Source: an uncultured Lachnospiraceae bacterium
GTDB taxonomy: Bacteria > Bacillota > Clostridia > Lachnospirales > Lachnospiraceae
Reading direction: 5' to 3'
Assembly: GCA_945929965.1 (NCBI GenBank)
Contig: CAMEOT010000021.1
Coordinates: forward strand, 1 to 50,637
Length of the DNA: 50,637 bases
Each line of letters starts with the position of its first letter. Position 1 is the first letter of the stretch. A program made the translations under genes and the position numbers. Positions 25,466 to 33,735 of this stretch are shown here, in pieces. Below the pieces are notes generated by a model, which did no database searches, was not told where the DNA came from, and was given only the letters and a program-made list of their open reading frames with translations.

Positions 25466-26107
25466 ATGAAAATTTTGTCAGTAAAGGATCCTGCGTTTCG
25501 AAAATACGGCAGAGTGATCACCAATGTGGATTTCACAGAACTGGTGGAGGAGATGAAGAAGACTCCCATTCCCGAAGGCGTGGTATATGAGCCCGGGATC
25601 AACGCACTGGAGGCACTGCCTGTGAAAAAAGAACTGGAGACTGTCACTTACGGAGAGATGCCCATACAGATCGGTTACTGCAACGGTCACAATTCCAAAC
25701 TGAATGCTGTGGAATATCACAGAAACTCCGAGATCAATGTGGCGGCAACGGATGCCATCCTGATTCTCGGACAGTTAGCGGATGTGGCAGAAGATTTTAC
25801 ATACGATACTTCTAAAATGGAAGCATTTTTAGTACCGGCGGGAACCGGTGTGGAAGTCTTCGCAACTTCCCTGCATTATGCACCCTGCGGTGTGGATGGA
25901 CAGGGATTTCAGGTAGCCATTGTGTTGCCCCAGGCTACCAATTATCCTTTGGAAGGATCCCATCAGAAGGTGGAGCAGGGCAAGGCACCCAGCGAGGATG
26001 CACTGCTTGCCGCTACGAATAAGTGGCTGATCGGTCATGCGGAAGGCGGACTTCCAGAGGGAAGCTTTATCGGCCTGACCGGAGAGAATCTGGATGTCAG
26101 CAAATAA
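25466..26107 (+). CDS. DUF4867 family protein
   Basis: 213 residues, soluble, no signal peptide. I recognise it as the uncharacterised DUF4867 family, which commonly accompanies sugar isomerase and FGGY kinase genes in Clostridia. Visible features: KILSVKDPAFRKYGRV at the start, and a His/Asn-rich central segment IGYCNGHNSKLNAVEYHRNSEINVA split by a likely metal- or sugar-binding site (NGH, EYHR). AFLVPAGTGVEVFATSLHYAPC follows, which reads like a cupin-type barrel. A role as an epimerase/mutarotase or accessory to the isomerase would fit the context but is inference. The ribosome binding site is weak (AAAGG 13 bases upstream). Confidence 0.75.
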   Translation: MKILSVKDPAFRKYGRVITNVDFTELVEEMKKTPIPEGVVYEPGINALEALPVKKELETVTYGEMPIQIGYCNGHNSKLNAVEYHRNSEINVAATDAILILGQLADVAEDFTYDTSKMEAFLVPAGTGVEVFATSLHYAPCGVDGQGFQVAIVLPQATNYPLEGSHQKVEQGKAPSEDALLAATNKWLIGHAEGGLPEGSFIGLTGENLDVSK

Positions 26108-26217
26108 CGGTGGCAGAATAAAATGATTTGAACGCCGGAAGCTTCCTGTGTGGATGCGGGACGGCGGTAAAATAAATGGCATAGAGAAAAAGAAAATGAA
26201 AACAGGAGGATTACAAA

Positions 26218-27702
26218 ATGAGTAATTTACCCGAAGTAAAAATTGGCGTTGTGGCTGTCAGCCGTGACTGTTTCCCCGAGAGCCTTTCCGTAAACAGAAG
26301 AAAAGCTCTGATGAAGGCTTATACCGAGAAGTACGGTACCGACAGTGTTTATGAGTGCCCCGTATGTATCGTAGAGAGCGAGATCCATATGGTACAGGCT
26401 CTGGAAGATATCAAGAAGGCAGGCTGTAACGCACTGTGCGTATATCTGGGCAATTTCGGCCCCGAGATTTCCGAGACCTTACTGGCAAAGCATTTTGACG
26501 GCCCCGCAATGTTCATTGCGGCAGCAGAAGAGACCCAGAACGATCTGGTAGGAGGCAGAGGCGATGCTTACTGCGGTATGCTGAATGCCAGCTATAACTT
26601 AAAGCTTCGTAATATCAAGGCTTACATTCCCGAGAACCCCGTAGGAACCGCAGCAGAGTGCGCAGACATGCTCCATGAGTTCATTCCCATTGCAAGAGCT
26701 ATCGTGGGCTTAAGCGACTTGAAGATCATTTCCTTCGGTCCCAGACCTTTGAATTTCTTAGCTTGTAACGCACCTATTAAACAGCTGTACAATCTGGGTG
26801 TGGAGATCGAGGAGAACTCCGAGCTGGATCTGTTCGAAGCTTTCAAGAAGCATGACGGAGATGAGAGAATTCCGGCTAAGGTAAAAGAGATGGAAGCAGA
26901 GCTGGGCGCAGGCAACCATAAGCCCGAAGTACTGCCCAAACTGGCACAGTATGAATTGACCCTGCTTGACTGGATCGAGGCGCACAAGGGGTATCGTAAG
27001 TATGTTGCTATCGCCGGAAAATGCTGGCCTGCATTCCAGACACAGTTTGGCTTCGTACCCTGCTACGTGAACAGCCGTCTCACCGGTATGGGCATTCCCG
27101 TATCCTGTGAAGTAGATATCTACGGCTGCTTAAGTGAGTTCATCGGAACCTGTGTCAGCGCAGATACCGTAACTCTGTTAGACATCAACAACACCGTTCC
27201 CGATGATATGTACGAAGAGTCCATTAAGGGCAAATTCAACTATACCCACAATGATACTTTCATGGGCTTCCATTGCGGCAATACCAACTCCAAGAAGCTG
27301 ACATCCTGCAACATGAAGTACCAGATGATCATGGCAAGAACCCTTCCCGAAGAGGTAACCCAGGGTACTCTGGAGGGAGATATCATTTCCGGAGACATCA
27401 CCTTCTACCGCTTACAGTCTACCGCAGACAATAAGCTGCGTGCTTACATTGCACAGGGTGAAGTCCTTCCTATAGCTACCAGATCCTTCGGCGGTATCGG
27501 TATCTTTGCTATTCCCGAGATGGGTCGTTTCTATCGTCACGTATTGATCGAGAAGAACTTCCCTCACCACGGTGCCGTTGCTTTCGGACACTTCGGCAAG
27601 GCTCTGTACGAAGTATTCAAGTACATCGGCGTACCCGTAGAGGATCTGAACTTCAATCAACCGAAGGGAATGCTGTATCCTACCGAGAATCCTTTCGCAT
27701 AA
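26218..27702 (+). CDS. L-fucose/L-arabinose isomerase family protein
   Basis: 494-residue aldose-ketose isomerase of the FucI/AraA superfamily, expected to need a divalent metal. Recognisable elements are a Rossmann-like N-terminus (VKIGVVAVSRDCFPESLSVN), conserved KIISFGPRPLNF, and late metal-site segments (NNTVPDD, FHCGNT, FGGIGIFAIPEMG). It has a strong AGGAGG ribosome binding site. Its Cys-rich middle and divergence from true FucI leave the sugar unknown; the product would feed the neighbouring xylulokinase, so a pentose such as D-arabinose-, L-arabinose- or xylose-like sugars is plausible. Last gene of the operon, with a strong hairpin after it. Confidence 0.88.
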   Translation: MSNLPEVKIGVVAVSRDCFPESLSVNRRKALMKAYTEKYGTDSVYECPVCIVESEIHMVQALEDIKKAGCNALCVYLGNFGPEISETLLAKHFDGPAMFIAAAEETQNDLVGGRGDAYCGMLNASYNLKLRNIKAYIPENPVGTAAECADMLHEFIPIARAIVGLSDLKIISFGPRPLNFLACNAPIKQLYNLGVEIEENSELDLFEAFKKHDGDERIPAKVKEMEAELGAGNHKPEVLPKLAQYELTLLDWIEAHKGYRKYVAIAGKCWPAFQTQFGFVPCYVNSRLTGMGIPVSCEVDIYGCLSEFIGTCVSADTVTLLDINNTVPDDMYEESIKGKFNYTHNDTFMGFHCGNTNSKKLTSCNMKYQMIMARTLPEEVTQGTLEGDIISGDITFYRLQSTADNKLRAYIAQGEVLPIATRSFGGIGIFAIPEMGRFYRHVLIEKNFPHHGAVAFGHFGKALYEVFKYIGVPVEDLNFNQPKGMLYPTENPFA

Positions 27703-27743
27703 GGAACCATTACATAAGCAAATAGACGCTGATATATGCAATA

Positions 27744-27776
27744 AACGCCTCTGCCGGTTTGTTCGGCGGAGGCGTT
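27744..27776 (+). terminator. Terminator hairpin after the isomerase
   Basis: AACGCCTCTGCCG and CGGCGGAGGCGTT form a GC-rich stem of about 13 bp with one mismatch around GTTTGTT. The following TATATTAT is only moderately T-rich, but the stem is very stable. Confidence 0.75.
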
Positions 27777-27850
27777 ATATTATGCGGAACGCTTGGCAAA
27801 ATAGAACCAAAATAGTATAGCAAAAAATGATAAAATCTGCGAAAAAGATA

Positions 27851-27879
27851 TTGCATTTTTGAAACGCTGCGTATATACT
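27851..27879 (+). promoter_or_regulatory. Sigma-A promoter of second MATE gene
   Basis: TTGCAT (27851-27856), 17 bp, TATACT (27874-27879), about 85 nt before the MATE start codon. Confidence 0.65.
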
Positions 27880-27964
27880 CTCAACGATAGAAATAAAGAG
27901 CTATGAAAGTTACCGGAAAACCTTGATAAATACCGTAGCTACAAAAATCAGAGAGGATAGTACC

Positions 27965-29328
27965 ATGACAAAAGACCTGACAAAAGGCAGCCCCATGAAA
28001 CTTATCATCAGCTTTGCTGTGCCGTTATTATTCGGATTTTTATTCCAGCAGTTTTATAATCTGGTGGATACCATGATCGTAGGACGGTTTCTCGGCGTGG
28101 ATGATCTGGCGGCGGTAGGTTCTACCGGATCCATCAATTTTCTGGTGATCGGTTTCTGTATGGGTGTCTGCAACGGTTTTGAATTCCCGTATCTCATAAA
28201 TTCGGTGCCGGAGATTACGTGGGCATGCGCAAATATGTGGCGAACTGCGCCTGGCTGGGACTGGCATTTTCCGTGGTTATGACGGTGGTGACGGCAATTC
28301 TGTGCCGGGATATTCTGGTATGGATGAAGACCCCTTCTAATATTATTGATGGGGCTTATGATTATATTTTTATTATTTTCATAGGTATCCCTACTGTGTA
28401 TCTGTATAATATCGTGGCAGGTGTGATCCGCGCTACCGGCGATAGCAAGACTCCTGTGGTATTTTTAGTGCTGTCTTCCATTATTAATATTGTGCTGGAT
28501 CTGTATTTTATCATATCCCTGCACATGGGCGTGGCGGGGGCAGCCTGGGCTACGGTAATCTCCCAGGGCGTCTCCGGTGTGGCGTGTCTGGTCTATATGG
28601 TGAAAAAGTTTGAGATCCTGCGGATCCGCAGGGAAGAATGGAAAGCGGACGGGCATATGATGATGGTGCTGTGCGGCATGGGAGTGCCCATGGGACTGCA
28701 GTATTCCATTACCGCTATCGGCAGTGTTATTTTACAGGCAGCAGCCAATACGCTGGGTTCCGCCGCAGTGGCAGCCATGACTGCGGGTGGCAGAATCGGT
28801 GGTTTCTTAGCCTGTCCTTTTGATGCCATGGGGTCCACCATGGCGACCTACGGCGGACAGAATGTGGGTGCCGGAAAACTGGATCGTCTCGGCAAGGGAC
28901 TGAAGGCCTGCGTAACGCTGGGCGTAGGATATTCCGTCATCGCTTTTCTGGTTGCAGTATTTTTCGGCGGACCGCTGGCACAGCTGTTCGTGGACAGCGG
29001 CGAGGCAGAGATCATTGCCAACGTGCGTGCTTTCCTGTTATGGAATACGGCATTCTACATTCCACTTGCACTGGTGAACATTGTCCGTTTCCTGATCCAG
29101 GGTATGGGTTTCCCCAAATTCGCGATTTTAGCAGGTGTCTTCGAGATGATCGCCCGATCGCTGGCAGGTTTCGGACTGGTGCCCGTGATCGGGTTCACCG
29201 GGGTATGTCTGGGCAGCCCCATTGCCTGGATCATGGCGGATGCATTCCTTATTCCGGCTTATTTCCATGTGAGTAAGGTGCTGCAAAAGAGGATGGCGCC
29301 GCAAATGGATGCCCCACAGGCAGTTTGA
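27965..29328 (+). pseudogene. MATE efflux transporter broken by a one-base frameshift
   Basis: The gene starts MTKDLTKGSPMKLIISFAVP and is intact to about codon 72 (MGVCNGF). The reading frame then shifts: the protein resumes in the next frame as VGMRKYVANCAWLGLAFSVV and continues to 29328. Adding one C after position 28181 (GGTTTTG then AATTCCC) restores NGFAIPVSHKFGAGDYVGMR, the conserved MATE segment. It is therefore a single-base deletion in an otherwise full-length gene of about 454 codons. Everything downstream looks conserved, so the loss is recent or a sequencing/assembly error. The broken 5' product would be about 106 residues. The 3' end overlaps the converging GH2 gene by 80 bp. 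Confidence 0.85.
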
Positions 29329-31231
29329 CGATACGTCGGTCGTAAGTTACCAGACCGTTGACCTCTTCCTCTACATCGGAGAGCTGCGTGTATACCGCAC
29401 CGCTCAATCCTTTTGAGATCAGAGGAAATAATTGCCTGGAAAATAACTGCTTCAAGGCAGTAGCCATCTCCTCCGGAGTGTCATATTTCTGGTATCCGTA
29501 GACACGGTCCACGCTGGAATGCCCATCGATATGGCAGGCGTAGCCACCATATTCCGAGATAACGAAAGCCCTTTTTCCATCCAATTTAACCTGTAACGGA
29601 CGAAAATAATTATGAATACTGCGGAAATCCCCGCCTTTCTGGTCGAACCAGCCGCTGGCATGGTCTACCGGACGGGTGGGGTCTTCTTTTGCCACCAGCT
29701 TCGCAATACGGGCGGCATCAAACTGTCCCCAGCCTTCGTTGAAAGGTACCCACACGGCGATGGAAGGGACATTGTACAGGTGGTCAATGGTGTCCAGACA
29801 TTCCTGCTCCCAGCTTTTCCGACCTTCCTCCGAGCCGCGGGAGAACAGTTCATAATGATTGTCTTTCATGTGGGCGGACATATGAGGGAACAACGTAGGC
29901 ATATAGCACACCCAGGGCATGTGATAAGTAGTTCCACCGCTGACCATATCCTGCCATACAATCATTCCCAGACGATCGCAGTGATAGTACCAGCGCAGGG
30001 GTTCAATCTTGATATGCTTCCGAAGCATGTTGAAGCCCAGACCTTTTGCCAGAGTGATGTCATAGATAAGAGCTTCATCACAGGGCGCAGTCATCAGTCC
30101 GTCGGACCAGTAGCCCTGATCTAAAATCCCATGAAGAAAATAAGGTCTGTGATTCAGGCAGAAACGTGGGATCCCCCTGGGATCTTTTTCTACCGTGAAA
30201 CAACGCATGGCAAAATAACCTTCCACCGTATCGTCATCCGCAACCAGGGTAAAGGGATACAGCCAGGGCTGCTCCGGGCTCCAGGGCTTGAAATTCACCG
30301 GCTCCGGTGCATCCGCGGGAACCGTAGCGGAATAGGTGATACTGGCGGGAAAAGAAAGTACTACCGTGGTATACGTGAGTCCAAAGGGATCCGTTTGCTC
30401 GGCAAGTTTTCGCAGCCGCAGCTGCACCGGTGTATCTTTTGGCGTGTTAGACCCGTCGCAGGAGGGGGCACTTACCTGGAATTCCAGATGTTGAAAAGGC
30501 TTAGGAGAACACAGAACGAAGGTTACGGAAGCCTTGTTGTACTCCGGGGTGATCTTATAATTGATCACATAGTTTTCCGGGACCCATTCGTACCAGACAC
30601 TCTGCCAGATGCCACTCTGGGCGGTGTAGAACATTCCGCCGCGGTTCAGGGTCTGCTTTCCTCTGGTGGCGTAACCGGTGTCGGTCAGATCCCGGACTTT
30701 TACATAGAGAGATACCGGATCTGCGTTTACATATGCTGTGATATCTAAAGAAAAAGGAAGGTAGCCGCCGCTGTGAGTGCCAAGCTTCTTTGTGCCGAGG
30801 AAGACGGTTGCCTCCTGATCTACCGCGTCAAAATGCAGAATGCAGCGCATATTTTCCTCTTTTTTGGAAAGTTCTTCCGGGGAAAAAGAAAGTTCCCGGT
30901 GGTACCACAGGTATTCCGTGGGCTCCAGCCGTCTGTGAACTCCGGAAAGCAGGGATTCCGGAGAAAAAGGAACCCGGATGATACCCTGAGCGGTAAAATG
31001 TGCAGGATCCTCCGAAGCCTTACTTCCGTCCGCAGGCACAAAAGCATATTCCCAGAGACCGTTTTGCATATGATAATCTGTTCGTTTCATTTGCGGGCGG
31101 GGATATTCGGATAGAATATCGTCATAAGAACCGGAGCGCATCATCATTTCACCCCAGGGAGTAAAGAGGGGATGCAGGGTGTCTTCCGGGTGTGCCTGAT
31201 TCAGATTCGCGGCAGCATCTTTTAAGTTCAT
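29249..31231 (-). CDS. Glycoside hydrolase family 2 protein (beta-galactosidase/glucuronidase type)
   Basis: Cytoplasmic exo-glycosidase of GH2, 660 residues, no signal peptide. The N-terminal sugar-binding jelly-roll (about 50-200: YHRELSFSPEE, HFDAVDQEATVFLG, THSGGYLPFSLDIT) and an immunoglobulin-like domain precede the TIM barrel. Catalytic acids are visible: acid/base Glu in PFNEGWGQ (about 497) and nucleophile Glu in ISEYGGYA (about 559). LRKHIKIEPLRWYYHCDRLG is the conserved strand before the active site. ATG 31231 has AAAGAAGG upstream. The last 25 or so residues after RRIVKLPV are Pro/Ala-rich and lie in the region overlapping the MATE gene, so they may be a recent extension. Exact substrate uncertain. 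Confidence 0.88.
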   Translation of the reverse strand: MNLKDAAANLNQAHPEDTLHPLFTPWGEMMMRSGSYDDILSEYPRPQMKRTDYHMQNGLWEYAFVPADGSKASEDPAHFTAQGIIRVPFSPESLLSGVHRRLEPTEYLWYHRELSFSPEELSKKEENMRCILHFDAVDQEATVFLGTKKLGTHSGGYLPFSLDITAYVNADPVSLYVKVRDLTDTGYATRGKQTLNRGGMFYTAQSGIWQSVWYEWVPENYVINYKITPEYNKASVTFVLCSPKPFQHLEFQVSAPSCDGSNTPKDTPVQLRLRKLAEQTDPFGLTYTTVVLSFPASITYSATVPADAPEPVNFKPWSPEQPWLYPFTLVADDDTVEGYFAMRCFTVEKDPRGIPRFCLNHRPYFLHGILDQGYWSDGLMTAPCDEALIYDITLAKGLGFNMLRKHIKIEPLRWYYHCDRLGMIVWQDMVSGGTTYHMPWVCYMPTLFPHMSAHMKDNHYELFSRGSEEGRKSWEQECLDTIDHLYNVPSIAVWVPFNEGWGQFDAARIAKLVAKEDPTRPVDHASGWFDQKGGDFRSIHNYFRPLQVKLDGKRAFVISEYGGYACHIDGHSSVDRVYGYQKYDTPEEMATALKQLFSRQLFPLISKGLSGAVYTQLSDVEEEVNGLVTYDRRIVKLPVGHPFAAPSSFAAPYSHGNKPE

Positions 31232-31375
31232 GCGAAAACCTTCTTTCCTAAAATAGATTATTTATAGTATACTACATTTGGAAAGCATAGCACATGAAAA
31301 ATGATACGATTCTTTGAGAAAAAAGTTTAGATAAGCCATCCAGAGAATTCATGCTGAAAATATGAGGTAGTACAG

Positions 31376-33205
31376 ATGAATATATTGACTGTTGACAATA
31401 TAACCAAAAGTTATGGAGTACGCAAGATTTTTGACGGAGCCTCCTTTTTCCTACAGGAAGGGGAAAAAGCCGGAATCATTGGTATTAACGGAACCGGCAA
31501 ATCTACTTTGTTAAAAATAATTGCCGGGCTGGAGGAGGCCGATGACGGTACCGTGATCAAGGCAAATCACTGTCTGGTGCGTTACCTGCCCCAGAATCCG
31601 GAGTTCGCACCGGAAGAGACCGTACTGGAAGCGGTGCTTCGGGGCAACCGCGTGGAGGAAAACGCCGGAACCATCGAGGCGGATGCCAAAAGCATGCTGA
31701 CGAAGCTGGGCGTTACGGAATTTGACCAGCCCTGCGGGCAGTTGTCCGGTGGACAGCGCAAGCGTCTGGCACTGGTATCGGTACTGTTGTCTCCGGCAGA
31801 GATTTTATTATTGGATGAGCCTACCAACCATCTGGACAATTCCATGTCCGACTGGTTGGAGGACCAGCTGCGCCGTAGAAAAGGTGCCATGATCATGGTC
31901 ACTCACGACCGGTATTTCCTGGACAGCGTCACTGACCGGATCCTGGAGCTGGACAAGGGGAAGATCTATTCTTATGATGCCAACTATTCCGGCTATCTGG
32001 AACTGAAAATGCAGCGGGAAGAGATGGCACAGGCGAGCGAGAAAAAGCGTCTGAATATTTTACGCAATGAGCTTGCCTGGGTGCAGCGCGGTGCCAGAGC
32101 CCGCTCTACGAAGCAGAAGGCGAGATTACAGCGTTTTGAAGAACTGAAAAATGTGAAAGGCCCTGTGACGGACGGTAAGGTGGAACTGACCTCCGCAGCA
32201 TCGCGACTTGGCCGGACTACCGTGGAGATCGAGAATGTGTCCAAGAGTTATGGGGATAAAGTTCTGATCCGTGATTTTACCTATCTGTTTGGCAAGAACG
32301 ACCGGGTGGGATTCATCGGTCCCAACGGCAGTGGTAAGACTACCTTGATGAAAATGATCCTGGGGGAAGTGACACCGGACAGCGGACACATCGAGATCGG
32401 ACAGACCGTGAAGCTGGGATATTATGCCCAGGAGATTGACGACACCATGATGCATCCGGAGCAGAGAGTCATTGATTATATCCGAGATGTGGCGGAATAT
32501 ATCACCACGGAGGACGGACAGATCACGGCAGCGAGAATGCTGGAGAGATTCCTGTTTTCCGGAGAAGACCAATACGGGCAGCTGGGAAAATTATCCGGTG
32601 GAGAACGGCGTAGACTGCAACTGTGCAAGGTACTGATGGGGGCACCGAATGTTTTGATCCTGGATGAGCCGACTAACGATCTGGACATTGCCACCCTGCA
32701 GATACTGGAGGATTATCTGGATACATTCCCGGGCATCGTTATCGTAGTGTCCCATGACCGGTATTTCCTCGACCGCGTGGTCCGCAGAATCTTCGCACTG
32801 GAGGATACCCGCATGGTGCAGTACGAGGGCGGCTACACGGATTATGCCAATAGAAAAGCTGCAGAAGGAACTACGGAGAGCACAGGAGCGACGGCAACTT
32901 TCCAGCCGAAGAACGCCGATGAGGAAAATACTTCTAAAAACTGGAAAAGCGGACAGAAACGCAAATTAAAATTCACTTACCAGGAACAGAAAGACTATGA
33001 ATCCATCGAGGGGGAAATAGCGGCTTTAGAAGAAAAAATCGCAGCACTGGAAGCGGATTTCTCAAAATACGCCAGTGATTTTGTGAAATTGAATGAATTA
33101 ACACAGGAAAAAGAGGCTGCGGAACAGCAGCTGGAAGAAAAAATGGAACGCTGGATGTACTTAGAAGACCTGGCAGCGAGAATTGAACGGGGAGAAGAAA
33201 ACTGA
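31376..33205 (+). CDS. ABC-F family ATPase (Uup/EttA type)
   Basis: Soluble protein with two ABC ATPase domains and no membrane part, 609 residues; ABC-F proteins act on the ribosome. First Walker A GINGTGKST (36-44) with signature LSGGQRKRLAL and Walker B LLLDEPTNHLD; second Walker A GPNGSGKTT (about 316-324) with LSGGERRRLQL and LILDEPTNDLD. The linker between domains (about 210-280) is the P-site tRNA interaction motif region, with WVQRGARARSTKQKARL. A Thr/Asn-rich stretch and a C-terminal coiled coil (EKIAALEADFSKY) match Uup-type members. Not clearly an antibiotic-resistance type. Start ATG with TGAGG upstream. Confidence 0.92.
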   Translation: MNILTVDNITKSYGVRKIFDGASFFLQEGEKAGIIGINGTGKSTLLKIIAGLEEADDGTVIKANHCLVRYLPQNPEFAPEETVLEAVLRGNRVEENAGTIEADAKSMLTKLGVTEFDQPCGQLSGGQRKRLALVSVLLSPAEILLLDEPTNHLDNSMSDWLEDQLRRRKGAMIMVTHDRYFLDSVTDRILELDKGKIYSYDANYSGYLELKMQREEMAQASEKKRLNILRNELAWVQRGARARSTKQKARLQRFEELKNVKGPVTDGKVELTSAASRLGRTTVEIENVSKSYGDKVLIRDFTYLFGKNDRVGFIGPNGSGKTTLMKMILGEVTPDSGHIEIGQTVKLGYYAQEIDDTMMHPEQRVIDYIRDVAEYITTEDGQITAARMLERFLFSGEDQYGQLGKLSGGERRRLQLCKVLMGAPNVLILDEPTNDLDIATLQILEDYLDTFPGIVIVVSHDRYFLDRVVRRIFALEDTRMVQYEGGYTDYANRKAAEGTTESTGATATFQPKNADEENTSKNWKSGQKRKLKFTYQEQKDYESIEGEIAALEEKIAALEADFSKYASDFVKLNELTQEKEAAEQQLEEKMERWMYLEDLAARIERGEEN

Positions 33206-33230
33206 CAGTCAGAAAAATCAGGCTGTCAGT
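33201..33230. terminator. Bidirectional hairpin between ABC-F gene and small membrane ORF
   Basis: ACTGACAG (33201-33208) and CTGTCAGT (33223-33230), 8-bp perfect stem with a 14-nt loop. On the minus strand it is followed by TTTTCTTC, on the plus strand by CTTCTG. It overlaps both stop codons, so it most clearly ends the minus-strand small gene. Confidence 0.6.
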
Positions 33231-33339
33231 CTTCTGCATCGTCGGTAGCTGCTGCCACTGCGGATACCACGGAGGATACCACTGCGATCACTACCGCTAA
33301 AAGGATGATTAAAAGCCCACCGGCTAAAAGCATAAACAT
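33226..33339 (-). CDS. Small single-span membrane peptide, 37 residues
   Basis: Reads MFMLLAGGLLIILLAVVIAV, then an Ala/Val/Ser-rich segment, ending ATDDAED: one long hydrophobic helix with an acidic tail, no basic N-terminus. The ribosome binding site AAGGGAG lies eight bases before the ATG, stronger support than for the other frames here. A terminator hairpin sits at its end. Unknown function; compare small regulatory or toxin-like membrane peptides, though the helix is Val/Ala-rich and lacks the charged or Trp residues of typical type I toxins. Not a known family to me. Confidence 0.55.
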   Translation of the reverse strand: MFMLLAGGLLIILLAVVIAVVSSVVSAVAAATDDAED

Positions 33340-33513
33340 AAGGCATACTCCCTTTCTTATTAGATTCGTTCTTATCACATAATACCACAATTAGAGAGTG
33401 CAAAGCACGGAAAAATTGTTACATCTATGTTTCATTATACCATTTCCGGAATAAAAAACAAGAAAAGTTAAAAAATATAATCATTAACTCCAAAATGCAC
33501 GGGAAAAGGTCGC

Positions 33514-33645
33514 ATGGCAGAGAGGACCGAGATTTACGAAGTGGCGACGGATGAGGGACTGCAGTTTTGTTTTGCAAGAAACGATGATTCTTGCATAATT
33601 GACACCATGTATAATATAGGAGCATTCCTGTTAAGTAACAAATAA
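33514..33645 (+). CDS. Small hypothetical ORF at the IS110 edge, 43 residues
   Basis: ATG 33514 is preceded by GGAAAAGG. The product begins MAERTEIYEVATDEGLQFCF and ends IGAFLLSNK. It looks protein-like (mixed polar and hydrophobic, two Cys) and stops close to where the IS110 element probably begins, so it may be the 5' remnant of a gene cut by the insertion. I do not recognise the family. It could also be a chance frame. Confidence 0.35.
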   Translation: MAERTEIYEVATDEGLQFCFARNDDSCIIDTMYNIGAFLLSNK

Positions 33646-33679
33646 CCGGTTTGCAAAAAATGAGTGCCACCCTTAGAAT

Positions 33680-33714
33680 AATGATTGTTAACTTGGCGGT
33701 TAATAAAAATCATT
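33680..33714 (+). ncRNA. Stem-loop in IS110 left non-coding end (bridge RNA candidate)
   Basis: AATGATT (33680-33686) pairs with AATCATT (33708-33714), enclosing TTAAC/GTTAA around the loop TTGGCG. A nested stem with an internal bulge loop in the leader of an IS110 transposase is the kind of structure seen in bridge RNAs. The leader here is short for a full IS110-group bridge RNA, and the 3' side (35014-35175) is an equally good candidate: it also contains small hairpins, such as AGTCC/GGACT at 35108-35127. Confidence 0.35.
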
Positions 33715-33735
33715 GTTCAGAGGAGACACCCACAA

